Source of the DNA: Solirubrobacterales bacterium
GTDB lineage: Bacteria > Actinomycetota > Thermoleophilia > Solirubrobacterales > JACPNS01
Direction: 5' to 3'
DNA length: 64,000 bases
Assembly (NCBI GenBank): GCA_016185345.1
Contig: JACPNS010000004.1
Coordinates: 1 to 64,000, forward strand
Positions within the stretch are counted from its first letter, which is position 1; every line of letters begins with the position of its first letter. This document shows, piece by piece, positions 12,457 to 20,681 of the stretch. The position numbers were made by a program, and so were the translations under genes. The notes under the pieces were generated by a model. That model was not told where the DNA came from and did not search any database. It worked only from the letters and a program-made list of their open reading frames with translations.

Positions 12457-13488
12457 TTACAGGGAGGCGATGACCGCTGAAGTCACAGAATCAGTATCGG
12501 CATCGCCCCCAAGATCAGCAGTACGCAGGCCGTCGGCCAGCACAGCGTCGACTGCCGATTCTACCCGCGCTGCATCGGATTCACGGTCCAGGCCGTGGCG
12601 CAGCATCATCGCGACCGAGAGGAACATCGCCATCGGGTTGGCCTTGCCGGTGCCGGCGATGTCAGGGGCAGAGCCGTGGACCGGCTCAAACATGCCCGGG
12701 CCATCGCCGCTGATGCTTGCGCTTGGCAGCATTCCGATCGAACCGGTGATCATCGCGGCTTCATCAGAAAGGATGTCGCCGAAGAGGTTTTCGGTGAGGA
12801 TCACGTCGAAGCCACTGGGCGCAGAGACGAGCTGCATTGCGGCGTTGTCTACAAGAAGGTGCTCAAGCGGGACATCCGGGAATTCGTTCTCGTGGACCTT
12901 GACGACGGTTTCGCGCCAGAGGCGGCTGGTCTCAAGGACGTTGGCCTTGTCGACGCTGGTCACCTTGGTGCGCGCCGACTTGAAGCCGACGCGGGCGATG
13001 CGCTCGATTTCTTCGATCGAGTACGAGCAGATGTCGGTAGCTATACCGTCTACGCGGGACTTGTCGCCGAAGTAGATGCCGCCGGTGAGTTCGCGGATGA
13101 CGAGCAGGTCCGTGCCAGCAATTCGCTCTTCTTTGAGCGGACTTGCGGCGTAGAGAGCCGGGATCGGCTTGACCGGGCGCAGGTTGGCGTAAAGGTTCAG
13201 GCCCTTGCGGATTCCGAGCAGGCCCTGTTCAGGGCGGGGGTCATCCGGGTTGGTCGAATCCCACTTGGGACCGCCGATCGCGCTGAGCAGCACTGCGTCG
13301 CTGGCCTTCGCAGCTTCGAGCGTTGAATCCGGCAGCGGATTGCCGTGACTGTCGATTGCCACGCCGCCCATGTCGTGGTCTTCCCACTCGATTCCGCCGA
13401 TCGTGGTGAGCAGCTCTTTGGCTGCGTCCATGATTTCGGGACCGATTCCGTCGCCGGGAAGCGTGACTATGTTTGAAGCGCTGCTCAT
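12457..13488 (-). CDS. leuB: 3-isopropylmalate dehydrogenase
   Basis: NAD-dependent oxidative decarboxylation of 3-isopropylmalate in leucine synthesis; the family may also handle 3-methylmalate in the citramalate route. The 343-aa protein begins MSSASNIVTLPGDGIGPEIM and carries the family signature NLFGDILSDEAAMITGS. The frame remains open for 24 residues upstream (to 13560), but those residues are unlike the family, so the ATG at 13488 is chosen. It heads the leuB-ilvE-cimA-DegT-argH gene string. Only 22 bp separate it from a divergent small gene. Confidence 0.96.
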   Translation of the reverse strand: MSSASNIVTLPGDGIGPEIMDAAKELLTTIGGIEWEDHDMGGVAIDSHGNPLPDSTLEAAKASDAVLLSAIGGPKWDSTNPDDPRPEQGLLGIRKGLNLYANLRPVKPIPALYAASPLKEERIAGTDLLVIRELTGGIYFGDKSRVDGIATDICSYSIEEIERIARVGFKSARTKVTSVDKANVLETSRLWRETVVKVHENEFPDVPLEHLLVDNAAMQLVSAPSGFDVILTENLFGDILSDEAAMITGSIGMLPSASISGDGPGMFEPVHGSAPDIAGTGKANPMAMFLSVAMMLRHGLDRESDAARVESAVDAVLADGLRTADLGGDADTDSVTSAVIASL

Positions 13489-13510
13489 CTGCGGCACCAA
13501 GGCTAACGCA

Positions 13511-13816
13511 ATGGATTCCGAGAACAAAGACGCGGTGGCGCTGCTGCTGGCAGCTTTCACAAAGGCCCTGTCGATCCGTGATCACGAGGCGCTCGACGTG
13601 CAGCTCGCGCCGTGGATCTCTGTTTCTGAAGCCCTCGATCTCGCGAAGGATCAGGAGTTTGACGTCTTCATCGGGGATCAGATCTTCCCTGATGTTGCCG
13701 ACCAGCTTCCGCCTCGCGTGGATGCGGACAACTTCATCGCTTGGGCCGTTCTGGGCAATTTGGATGCCGCTGTTGTGAAGATCGCCGGCGGTCTTTACGT
13801 TGGGTATCTTGGCTAA
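13511..13816 (+). CDS. Small hypothetical protein, divergent from leuB
   Basis: A 101-residue acidic, soluble-looking frame starting MDSENKDAVALLLAAFTKAL. I do not recognise a family. Support for coding: AAGG lies 8 bases before the ATG, the codons look like its neighbours (GC-rich third positions with many GCG, CTC and GAT/GAC), and DHEALDVQLAPWIS has protein-like composition. Against: an open frame of similar length exists on the opposite strand (13241-13915). If real, its 5' end covers the leuB promoter. Confidence 0.45.
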   Translation: MDSENKDAVALLLAAFTKALSIRDHEALDVQLAPWISVSEALDLAKDQEFDVFIGDQIFPDVADQLPPRVDADNFIAWAVLGNLDAAVVKIAGGLYVGYLG

Positions 13817-13849
13817 ATATCGCTCAACCATGCGAGTTTGCGAGAAAAT

Positions 13850-13879
13850 TTGAAATTCTTTCTGATCGGAGCGTAAGAA
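13850..13879 (+). promoter_or_regulatory. Probable promoter of the secreted repeat protein
   Basis: TTGAAA at 13850-13855, an 18-bp spacer and TAAGAA at 13874-13879 resemble a vegetative sigma-70-type promoter. It lies 72 bp before the ATG at 13952, and ACAGGAG is present as ribosome binding site. The 13817-13951 interval holds nothing else that I can identify. Confidence 0.4.
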
Positions 13880-13951
13880 ACCTCGATTTCGCCAGTTGAA
13901 CCGTTGTAACCGCAAACAAGCGGATCAACAATTCACACAGGAGAAATCAAA

Positions 13952-14602
13952 ATGCGCCTCATCAAGAACACAATCAAGAACAGCGGTCTTCTCGCAATCG
14001 TCGTCGTCGCAATGATGGTCGTCGGTGGCGGAAGCGCAATCGCCGGAAGCATGATCACCGGCAAGCAGGTCAAGAACAGCTCGCTCACCGGGCAGGACAT
14101 CAAGAACAAGTCACTGAGCGTCAGCGACCTCTCCACCAAGAGCCGCAACGCGCTGAAGGGCAACGTCGGACCGACTGGTCCGCAGGGAGTCCAGGGTCAG
14201 ACGGGCTCGCAGGGTCCGATGGTTGAGCGTTTCAGCTCGACCGAGAACGAGTCGACTTCAACGAGCCCCGCTCCGGTGTTCGAGAACGTCGAGATCGCCG
14301 TCCCGCAGGGTTCGACCAAGCTGCTCATTAACTTCAACGCTGAATGCGCAGTCGCTGACCCGGGCGCCTACCGCACTCAGTACGTGAACGTGGTCGTTGA
14401 CGGCGACGTCATCCAGAACTCCGCCGCAGCCTGCTCGAACACGCCGGACTTCGACGAGTTCCGCTACGCAAGCATCTCGGTGCAGCGTTGGGTCAACGTC
14501 GCTCCGGGCACGCACAGCGTGACAGTCAACCACTGGGTCAGCAACGCCTCGGCGACCGGCTCACTTGACGACCAGACGTTGACGGTCCTCGCCGCAAACT
14601 AG
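13952..14602 (+). CDS. Secreted protein with VKNSSLTG-type repeats and a collagen-like segment
   Basis: A 216-aa protein with a basic N-terminus and a hydrophobic segment (about 11-32, ending SAIAG), consistent with Sec export or membrane anchoring. Next come short hydrophilic repeats (ITGKQVKNSSLTG, QDIKNKSLSVSDLS), a collagen-like GPTGPQGVQGQTGSQGP run at about 72-88, and a C-terminal beta-rich domain with two Cys. Proteins of this layout are, to my knowledge, abundant in Solirubrobacterales, with unknown function. A strong CACAGGAG ribosome binding site sets the start. Confidence 0.85.
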   Translation: MRLIKNTIKNSGLLAIVVVAMMVVGGGSAIAGSMITGKQVKNSSLTGQDIKNKSLSVSDLSTKSRNALKGNVGPTGPQGVQGQTGSQGPMVERFSSTENESTSTSPAPVFENVEIAVPQGSTKLLINFNAECAVADPGAYRTQYVNVVVDGDVIQNSAAACSNTPDFDEFRYASISVQRWVNVAPGTHSVTVNHWVSNASATGSLDDQTLTVLAAN

Positions 14603-14641
14603 TACCCCCCAACACAGAGCTTCCCGCAGATCGGGGGGCGC

Positions 14642-14684
14642 ACAACAATCGCCTCGGTGCCTCGGCCCCGGGGCGACTTGTTGT
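14642..14684. terminator. Convergent (bidirectional) hairpin
   Basis: An inverted repeat with arms ACAACAATCGCC (14642-14653) and GGCGACTTGTTGT (14672-14684), one unpaired base and a GC-rich loop, lies between two convergent genes. It overlaps the last codon of the sigma-factor gene. There is no long T-tract, so its efficiency is uncertain. Confidence 0.55.
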
Positions 14685-16156
14685 TAAGGGACCGGGGTTT
14701 CGTTGCAGTTGTTGCTGCAGAAATCGATCGGTCCGACCGGGGGCTTCTTCGGTGGCGGAGGCGGGGGCATTGAACTTGGGGGTTCTGCCGGCGGAGTTGT
14801 CGTCTGCGGAGCTGGGTCCTCGGCGGGCGGGGTCTCTGTCTGGTCCCCGGAGGTCGTCTTCTGCCCGCCAGAGCCCTTCTTCTCGGGCCCGTTGGAGGGG
14901 TTGCCGCCGGACTTCACCGGCTTGTCGCCGCCAGCCTGGGAGTTCTGCGTGGTGGTGGGCTGATCGGCGGCAGATGCTTTGCTGGAAACTGGTTTGTCAC
15001 TCGAGCCCTTGCGGGGCTCTCCCCCGTTCTTGGCGGCGGTCGTCTGAGCAGTCGGTGCTTCGACGGTTGCCGCGCTGGCGTCGGGCGCCACTTCGTCCGA
15101 CTCGAGCGAGCCGGCAAGCAGAACGATGAGGATCAGGACTGCAAGTGCTCCAGCCGCGCGGCGTTGGTCTCGGCGACGGTCACCCGCCTCGTCAAAAGAG
15201 GGTTGGCTGTTCGCAGATGCCTGATCAGGTTTGGCGCCGAGGATGGCGCCGACAGCGGTTCCGACACCGGCGGTCGTGCCGGAGGCGCCGGAGCTTGATC
15301 CCCCATCACCGCCAGAGGATCCGGCTTTGGGATCGGATCCGATCGATTCGATCGCGCCTTGAAGCGTCCCACTGCGGAGGCTTGCAGCAACTACGACCGG
15401 CGCGATCCCGCGGTAGAGCGCAGCCGATTCCTGGATTGCCTCGGCGTTGATCCGGCTCGACTCGTTCTCCTTGAGATGCGCCTGCAGCCAGTCGAGGTCG
15501 TCGGTGTTGATCTTGCCGTCCTGACGTTGGACCGTCAGTTCGATCGCACGTTGCGCGGCGTCGTCGAGTGGCGTGATGACCACTGCTCCGGTGCGGAGTT
15601 GCTTGTAGAAGTTCAGGCGCGCGCGGGAGATCAGCTGGGCAACGGCGTTCGGCTTCATGCCCATCGTCTCGGCGATCTCGTCGTAGGAGAGCTCTGAGAC
15701 TTCGCGCAGGGCGAGCACCGTGCGCTGGCTTTCTGGCAGCCGGTCGCTGGCTTCGCGCGCGGCGCGTTGCTGATCGCCGGTCAGGAGCTGGCGCTCTGGA
15801 TCGGTGTCGATCGCGGCCGTCGCGAACGGATCCTCAGGGACCTCGTCGGTCGGTTCGGCGCGGCCGCGTTGTTTGACGATGTCCATGCAGGCGTTGCGCG
15901 CCGTCGTGAACAGGTAAGCGGCGAAGTTGAGGTTGGCCGTGTCGAGTCCCGGTAGGCGCTGGATCACGCTGCAAAATGCGTCTTGAGTCGCGTCGGCCGC
16001 GTCTTCCGGGTTGCGGCAGATGCGATGGCAGTAGCCGTAGAGCTGGCGCTCGTACGCGTCGTAGAGCTCGGCGACTGCAGAGCTGTCGCCGCCAGCCGCG
16101 CGCTCAGCGATCGACCGCTCAACCTGGACTGAGAATGGGCGCTCTTGCTCGGTCAT
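14684..16156 (-). CDS. ECF sigma factor fused to a degenerate anti-sigma-like domain, membrane span and extracytoplasmic tail
   Basis: A 490-aa protein. Residues 25-95 are sigma region 2 (AELYDAYERQLYGYCHRICR, ATQDAFCSVIQRL). Residues 125-188 are region 4 with helix-turn-helix (LPESQRTVLALREVSELSYDEIA). About 200-260 resembles a zinc anti-sigma domain whose CxxC is lost (HLKENESS). One membrane span lies at 335-351 after RRR, then a Pro/Thr-rich outside tail of about 140 residues with two Cys near the end (FCSNNCNE). Standard ECF factors have about 190 residues. The layout suggests a sigma factor tethered to the membrane and released or switched by an outside signal. No separate anti-sigma gene is adjacent. 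Confidence 0.85.
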   Translation of the reverse strand: MTEQERPFSVQVERSIAERAAGGDSSAVAELYDAYERQLYGYCHRICRNPEDAADATQDAFCSVIQRLPGLDTANLNFAAYLFTTARNACMDIVKQRGRAEPTDEVPEDPFATAAIDTDPERQLLTGDQQRAAREASDRLPESQRTVLALREVSELSYDEIAETMGMKPNAVAQLISRARLNFYKQLRTGAVVITPLDDAAQRAIELTVQRQDGKINTDDLDWLQAHLKENESSRINAEAIQESAALYRGIAPVVVAASLRSGTLQGAIESIGSDPKAGSSGGDGGSSSGASGTTAGVGTAVGAILGAKPDQASANSQPSFDEAGDRRRDQRRAAGALAVLILIVLLAGSLESDEVAPDASAATVEAPTAQTTAAKNGGEPRKGSSDKPVSSKASAADQPTTTQNSQAGGDKPVKSGGNPSNGPEKKGSGGQKTTSGDQTETPPAEDPAPQTTTPPAEPPSSMPPPPPPKKPPVGPIDFCSNNCNETPVP

Positions 16157-16222
16157 CAGTAGGTCAGGCTACAGAGCGCGCCACCGGTCTGCATGACCGA
16201 CCGGTAGCGCGCGCCCGCCTAA

Positions 16223-16783
16223 TCAGAGGCCTGTGGTGACGGGGCCGGACCGCTCGCGATTGGCCTCGTAGTCGCTGATCGCCTGCTCTTCCTGCAGGGT
16301 GATCGAGATGTCGTCGAGTCCGTGGATCAGGTTGTGGCGGATGCCCTCGTCGATCGAGAACGGGTACTCCTTGCCGCCGGCCTTCACGACCTTGTGTTCG
16401 AGGTCGATCACTGCGTCGCCGGCTGCGCCGATGTCCTTGCAGTCGTCTTCGGGCAAGGTGACGAGCACCATGCCGTTCTTCGAGCAGTTGTTGTAGAAGA
16501 TGTCGGCGAAGCTCGGGGCGATGATTGCGTCGAAGCCGTAGTCGTTCAGCGCCCACGGCGCGTGCTCACGCGAAGAGCCGCAGCCGAAGTTCCGGCCGGT
16601 CACGAGGATCGGGTTGACGGGCAGCTCGAAGTCGGGCTCCTTGCGCCAGTCGTAGAACAGGAACTCGCCAAAGCCCGTGCGCTCGACGCGCTTGAGGAAC
16701 TGCTTGGGGATGATCTGGTCGGTGTCGACGTCGCTGCGGTCAAGCACCGTGACGTTGCCTTCAACGGTTGTAACGGGTTCCAT
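16223..16783 (-). CDS. leuD: 3-isopropylmalate dehydratase small subunit
   Basis: Swivel-domain subunit that works with LeuC to isomerise 2-isopropylmalate to 3-isopropylmalate, and probably citramalate to 3-methylmalate. The 186-aa protein has DTDQIIPKQFLKRV and the substrate loop GRNFGCGSSREHAPWAL. The ATG at 16783 overlaps the leuC stop (TAATG), and GGAG lies just upstream. This is preferred over the ATG at 16795, which would sit further inside leuC. Translationally coupled to leuC. Confidence 0.97.
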   Translation of the reverse strand: MEPVTTVEGNVTVLDRSDVDTDQIIPKQFLKRVERTGFGEFLFYDWRKEPDFELPVNPILVTGRNFGCGSSREHAPWALNDYGFDAIIAPSFADIFYNNCSKNGMVLVTLPEDDCKDIGAAGDAVIDLEHKVVKAGGKEYPFSIDEGIRHNLIHGLDDISITLQEEQAISDYEANRERSGPVTTGL

Positions 16784-18177
16784 TAGTTGCTCCATTCACG
16801 GATGTCGACGAAGTGTCCGGCGACTGCGGCTGCGGCTGCCATCTGAGGGCTGACCAGGTGGGTGCGACCACCACGGCCCTGGCGGCCCTCGAAGTTGCGG
16901 TTGCTGGTGGATGCGCAGCGCTCGCCCGGGTCAAGCGTGTCCGGGTTCATGCCAAGGCACATCGAGCAGCCGGCGCTGCGCCAGTCAAATCCGGCATCGA
17001 TGAAGATCTGATCGAGGCCCTCTTCTTCTGCCTGGATCTTCACCTGGGCACTGCCCGGGACGACCATTGCGCTGACGGTGTCTGCGACCTTGCGGCCCTT
17101 GACGACTTCTGCAGCTGAGCGCAGGTCGCCGATGCGGCTGTTGGTGCAGGAGCCGATGAACACGCGGTCGAGCTTGATCTCCCGGATCGGCGTGCCGGCC
17201 TCGAGTCCCATGTACTCAAGCGCGCGCTCTGCGCCGTCGCGGTCGGTGTCGTTCTCGAATGCGTCCGGGTGGGGCACCTCGTCGGTCACCTGGGTGACCA
17301 TGCTCGGCGTCGTTCCCCAACTGACCTGCGGGGAGATCGTCGAAGCGTCGATCGTGATCTCTTTGTCGAACACGGCCTCGTCATCGGTGCGCAGGTTCTT
17401 CCAGGCGGCGACTGTGTCTCCCCACTCGTCTGCCGATGGGGCGGCCTTGCGACCCTTGACCCACTCGAAGGTGGTCTCGTCGGGAGCGATAAGGCCGGCG
17501 CGCCCGCCGCCTTCGATCGTCATGTTGCACATCGTCATGCGGCCTTCCATGTTCATCTTCTCCACGGGCTCGCCCGCGTACTCGACGACATATCCGACGG
17601 CGCCATCGACGCCCATCTGGCCGATCGTGGCGAGGATCAGGTCCTTCGGGGTGACGCCGAAGCCAAGCTCGCCGGTGTAGTTGATGCGCATCGACTTCGG
17701 CTTGCGCTGCGGAAGCGTCTGCGTGGCGAGCACGTGCTCAACCTCGCTCGTGCCGATCCCGAAGGCCAGCGCGCCGAACGCGCCGTGGGTCGCGGTGTGG
17801 CTGTCGCCGCAGACGATCGTCATGCCCGGCTGGGTGATTCCCATCTCCGGTCCGATCACGTGAACGATGCCCTGGTGCTCAGAGCCGATCGAGTGAACCG
17901 GCACGCCGAACTCAGCGCAGTTGTTCTCGAGCACTTCGATCTGCTTGCGGCTGAGCGCGTCCTTGATCTGGGCGAGAGTCGTTGCGCCGTCAGTCGGGAT
18001 GTTGTGGTCTGCCGTGGCCATCGTGCGATCAGGGCGGCGGACCTTGCGGTCGGCAAGGCGCAGTCCGTCAAACGCTTGCGGCGACGTGACTTCGTGGACC
18101 AGGTGGAGGTCGATGTAGATCAGGCCCTCACTCACTTCGTGGGCGTCCCAGATCTTTTCGAACATCGATTGCGGCAT
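16783..18177 (-). CDS. leuC: 3-isopropylmalate dehydratase large subunit
   Basis: Aconitase-family [4Fe-4S] subunit of isopropylmalate isomerase, 464 aa. The cluster ligands appear in [17 protein letters not shown] and in [12 protein letters not shown]. The N-terminal part contains [18 protein letters not shown] and [26 protein letters not shown] precedes the start at 18177. It lies 42 bp downstream of a cupin-type XRE regulator in the same direction, so the regulator and leuCD may share a transcript. Confidence 0.97.
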   Translation of the reverse strand: MPQSMFEKIWDAHEVSEGLIYIDLHLVHEVTSPQAFDGLRLADRKVRRPDRTMATADHNIPTDGATTLAQIKDALSRKQIEVLENNCAEFGVPVHSIGSEHQGIVHVIGPEMGITQPGMTIVCGDSHTATHGAFGALAFGIGTSEVEHVLATQTLPQRKPKSMRINYTGELGFGVTPKDLILATIGQMGVDGAVGYVVEYAGEPVEKMNMEGRMTMCNMTIEGGGRAGLIAPDETTFEWVKGRKAAPSADEWGDTVAAWKNLRTDDEAVFDKEITIDASTISPQVSWGTTPSMVTQVTDEVPHPDAFENDTDRDGAERALEYMGLEAGTPIREIKLDRVFIGSCTNSRIGDLRSAAEVVKGRKVADTVSAMVVPGSAQVKIQAEEEGLDQIFIDAGFDWRSAGCSMCLGMNPDTLDPGERCASTSNRNFEGRQGRGGRTHLVSPQMAAAAAVAGHFVDIREWSN

Positions 18178-18219
18178 GGTTCTTTTCCTTTGGTGTTTCG
18201 GTGGGGTCGTGTTTGCGAG

Positions 18220-18846
18220 TCAGCTGCGGCGAAGGCCCGCCGCGGTGACCGCGAGAAAGGTGGTTGCTGACTTGGTCGGGTTTTCGAAGTGGTGCGGGAG
18301 GTCGGCGTCGAACGTGACGGAGTCGCCCTCATTGATCGTGCGGCGTTCGCCATCGATCATCAGATCGAGTGCGCCCTTCTCAACCAGGAGCGTCTCGCGC
18401 GAGCCGGGCTCGTGGATCGGGCTGTCGCCCTCCCCTCCCGTACTTGCGCCCGGATCGAGCGTGTGGACACTGAGCATCACTCGCTGGCCGGGCAGCGGGG
18501 GCGTGACCATTTCGTAGCGGTGGCCCGTTGCTTTGGAGGGACCTTGGCGGCGCTGGTCCTTGGTGACGATCACTACGTGCGCGGCCTCGTCGAGACGTAG
18601 CAACTGGCTCAGCGTGAGATCGAGGCCGCGGGCGATGCGTGCGGCGACGCTCAGCGTCGGGCTCGTCTCCCCTCGCTCGACCTGACTCAGCATCGGCGCG
18701 GAGACGCCGGAGCGTTCGGCCAGATCGCGCAGCGACAGCTGCATCGCCTCGCGCAGCGCTTTGACGCGCTGGCCCACGACGACGGGATCGACCTCGCCGT
18801 GCAGCGGAGCCCCTGATGCGTCAGATTGTTTCTTTGCGACTGCCAT
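18220..18846 (-). CDS. XRE-family regulator with C-terminal cupin domain
   Basis: A 208-aa DNA-binding regulator. An XRE helix-turn-helix lies at about 24-80 (LREAMQLSLRDLAERSGVS, LSQVERGETSPTLS). A cupin_2 sensor domain follows at about 135-205 (PGSRETLLVEKGALDLMI, EGDSVTFDADLPHHFENP). This layout is that of small-molecule-responsive repressors of the PuuR/SutR type. A perfect GTACGT/ACGTAC palindrome 8 bp before its ATG suggests self-regulation. Being directly upstream of leuCD it could control them; the ligand is unknown. Confidence 0.9.
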   Translation of the reverse strand: MAVAKKQSDASGAPLHGEVDPVVVGQRVKALREAMQLSLRDLAERSGVSAPMLSQVERGETSPTLSVAARIARGLDLTLSQLLRLDEAAHVVIVTKDQRRQGPSKATGHRYEMVTPPLPGQRVMLSVHTLDPGASTGGEGDSPIHEPGSRETLLVEKGALDLMIDGERRTINEGDSVTFDADLPHHFENPTKSATTFLAVTAAGLRRS

Positions 18847-18853
18847 TACGATC

Positions 18854-18869
18854 GTACGTTATCACGTAC
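18854..18869. promoter_or_regulatory. Palindromic operator between XRE-cupin gene and GNAT gene
   Basis: GTACGT-TATC-ACGTAC is a perfect 6-bp inverted repeat in the 49-bp divergent space. A further CGTACG occurs at 18880-18885. It overlaps a TGATAAC -10-like box of the regulator gene, as expected for an autoregulatory XRE operator. Assignment to this regulator is by proximity. Confidence 0.55.
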
Positions 18870-18895
18870 AGTTGTCCTGCGTACGCTTCGTGGCC

Positions 18896-19489
18896 ATGTG
18901 GGAAGAACTAACCAAGCCGCTCTCCGGCGAAGTCGTTTCGTTAGTGCCGATCGAAGCCGAACACGAAGACGCACTCTTCGCCGCGCTCGATCACGAAGTG
19001 ATCTGGAAGTGGCTGCCCGTTGCGCGGCCGGACCGTGCGGGCTTCGCCGACGTCTTCGGATTTCTCCTCTCTGAGAACGCCGCGGGCCGGATGGGAACCT
19101 GGGTCAACTTTGCCAAGGACGACGGATCGGCAATCGGTACTTCGAGCTATCTCGCTCTCCGCCCCGAGCACCGGGGACTAGAGATCGGTTGGACGATGCT
19201 CTCCCCTTCCGCCTGGGGGATCGGCGCCAACGTTGAAGCGAAACTTCTAATGCTCGATCACGCTTTTGGAGACCTTGGCGCGCAGCGCGTTGAGTTCAAG
19301 ACCGACGCAAACAACCAGCGCTCACGCGGCGCTCTTGCTGCCTTGCCGGCCGAGTTCGAAGGCGTCTTCCGCAAGCACATGGACACGAACCACGGCGTGC
19401 GCGACTCGGCCTATTACAGCGTGATCGATTCAGAGTGGCCTGATGTGCGGGCCAATCTCGAGACCCGTCTCAAAGAGCGGACTCAATAA
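18896..19489 (+). CDS. GNAT-family N-acetyltransferase (RimJ/RimL type)
   Basis: A 197-aa acetyltransferase of the RimL-like GNAT group: SLVPIEAEHEDALFAAL at the N-terminus, then FAKDDGSAIGTSSYL, EIGWTMLSPSAWGIGANVEA (acetyl-CoA binding region) and NNQRSRGALAAL. The ATG at 18896 begins family-like sequence, and the 45 upstream residues of the open frame are low quality and overlap the divergent XRE gene. The acceptor, a protein N-terminus or small molecule, cannot be told. Its 3' end overlaps the convergent dehydrogenase gene by 20 bp. Confidence 0.88.
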   Translation: MWEELTKPLSGEVVSLVPIEAEHEDALFAALDHEVIWKWLPVARPDRAGFADVFGFLLSENAAGRMGTWVNFAKDDGSAIGTSSYLALRPEHRGLEIGWTMLSPSAWGIGANVEAKLLMLDHAFGDLGAQRVEFKTDANNQRSRGALAALPAEFEGVFRKHMDTNHGVRDSAYYSVIDSEWPDVRANLETRLKERTQ

Positions 19490-20525
19490 GCGAGCGAATG
19501 TCGTCTGCGTTCGCGCCACCCGGTGCGAGTCGCAGCTCGGGCCGTTCGCTGGCTGCGGCGATGATCGGTTCAATTCGTTCGGGCGCGACGCCAAGCTCAG
19601 TCAGCGTCGTGGGGTTGCCCGCAGCGGCACAAGTACGTGCGATCAGAATGGACGGATCCTGCGTGCCCATCTCCTCGCTGACGAGCTGCCAAGTCAGCTC
19701 GTCGCGAACCTTGTAGAACTCGAGCGTGTACGGGAGCATCACGCCGTAGGTCGGGGCGTGCGGCACTTCCGCGATGCGCACGATGGTCTGGCAGATCACG
19801 TGATGGAGCGCGTAGCCCGTGGCGCCGACTGCGTAGCCGGCTTCAATCGCGCCGAGTGAAAGATTGAGTCGGCGCTGACGCTCATCAATCGTGTCGTCGA
19901 GCAGCGAGCGGAAGAGGAGCTTGACGGCGCGGGCACCAGCCAAGCGCGGGACGGCGCTTCCGGTCTCGACAAAGAGTGATTCGACTGCGTGCGAGAGCGC
20001 GTTCATGGCGCTGCCGGTGCGGAGCGACTCGTCCTGTGAGGCCATCAGGTCCGGGATTCCGATCACGATCGCGGGGCGAACAGTCTTCGCCTCGCCAGCG
20101 AAGCCCGCGGGAAGCCTGTGCACGCCAGTCATCGGAGCGCCGGAGAGCGTCGTTTGGATCGCAGCGACCTTCTGGTCATAGGTCCCGGCGATCGCCTTGG
20201 CCGTGTCGATGACCCGGCCGCCGCCCACCGCGACCATCGCGCGATCACCGACTTGCTCGCGGAGGTCGCGAGCCAACTCGGCGACGCCGCCCGGTCCAAC
20301 GGTCACGCGAACTTCGGCAGCCGCGATGGCCTCCCTTCCACCGACCTGCGCTGCGAACTGGTCGAGCGAGCGCTCCGTCACTAGAAGCGCGTACTGCTCC
20401 ATCTTCGCCGCCCGCAGAAAGCCCGGCAGGCTGGCAAGCGCAGAGCCGCCAAATGCGATCAGGCGCTCGCCGTCTTTCCAGACGAAGTCTTCGCGCGATT
20501 GGTCGAGGGCGTCTAGGAGAGTCAC
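19470..20525 (-). CDS. Iron-containing alcohol dehydrogenase family (maleylacetate reductase/glycerol dehydrogenase-like)
   Basis: A 351-aa NAD(P)-dependent metal-containing dehydrogenase. The nucleotide-binding region is VGGGRVIDTAKAIA, and metal-ligand histidines are suggested in NALSHAVESL, YALHHVICQ and VPHAPTYGVMLPY. The last pattern is most like maleylacetate reductases, but no aromatic-degradation genes are nearby, so the substrate is open. I start at the GTG at 20525; the longer frame to 20606 would run through the leuA terminator hairpin. Confidence 0.8.
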   Translation of the reverse strand: MTLLDALDQSREDFVWKDGERLIAFGGSALASLPGFLRAAKMEQYALLVTERSLDQFAAQVGGREAIAAAEVRVTVGPGGVAELARDLREQVGDRAMVAVGGGRVIDTAKAIAGTYDQKVAAIQTTLSGAPMTGVHRLPAGFAGEAKTVRPAIVIGIPDLMASQDESLRTGSAMNALSHAVESLFVETGSAVPRLAGARAVKLLFRSLLDDTIDERQRRLNLSLGAIEAGYAVGATGYALHHVICQTIVRIAEVPHAPTYGVMLPYTLEFYKVRDELTWQLVSEEMGTQDPSILIARTCAAAGNPTTLTELGVAPERIEPIIAAASERPELRLAPGGANADDIRSLIESAL

Positions 20526-20564
20526 GGGGCGAAGACTAATTGTGTTCGCCGAACGATTAGTCCG

Positions 20565-20600
20565 AAAAACGAGAAGGGGCCCGTGCGAGGGCCCCTTCTC
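20565..20600 (-). terminator. Intrinsic terminator after leuA
   Basis: Perfect 12-bp arms GAGAAGGGGCCC (20571-20582) and GGGCCCCTTCTC (20589-20600) with a 6-nt loop are followed on the minus strand by GTTTTT. It lies 80 bp past the leuA stop codon and is the strongest terminator in the window. Confidence 0.9.
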
Positions 20601-20681
20601 ATTCATCTAGAGGTAAGCGTGGAAACGCGCACTCATCTTGATGTGCCTTACATTGCTGGTCTCCGATTATACGGGATCCGC

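Noticed and set aside
13241-13915. 224-aa minus-strand frame upstream of leuB
   Set aside because: It overlaps leuB in another frame and the plus-strand small gene. Its composition is Arg/His/Gln-rich in the overlapped part, as expected for a shadow frame.
17269-18270. 333-aa plus-strand frame opposite leuC
   Set aside because: Long antisense frames are common in GC-rich genes; leuC is certain and this one has no family features.
20526-20606. Longer N-terminus of the iron-containing dehydrogenase
   Set aside because: It would translate through the leuA terminator hairpin and adds non-family residues; the GTG at 20525 fits family length.
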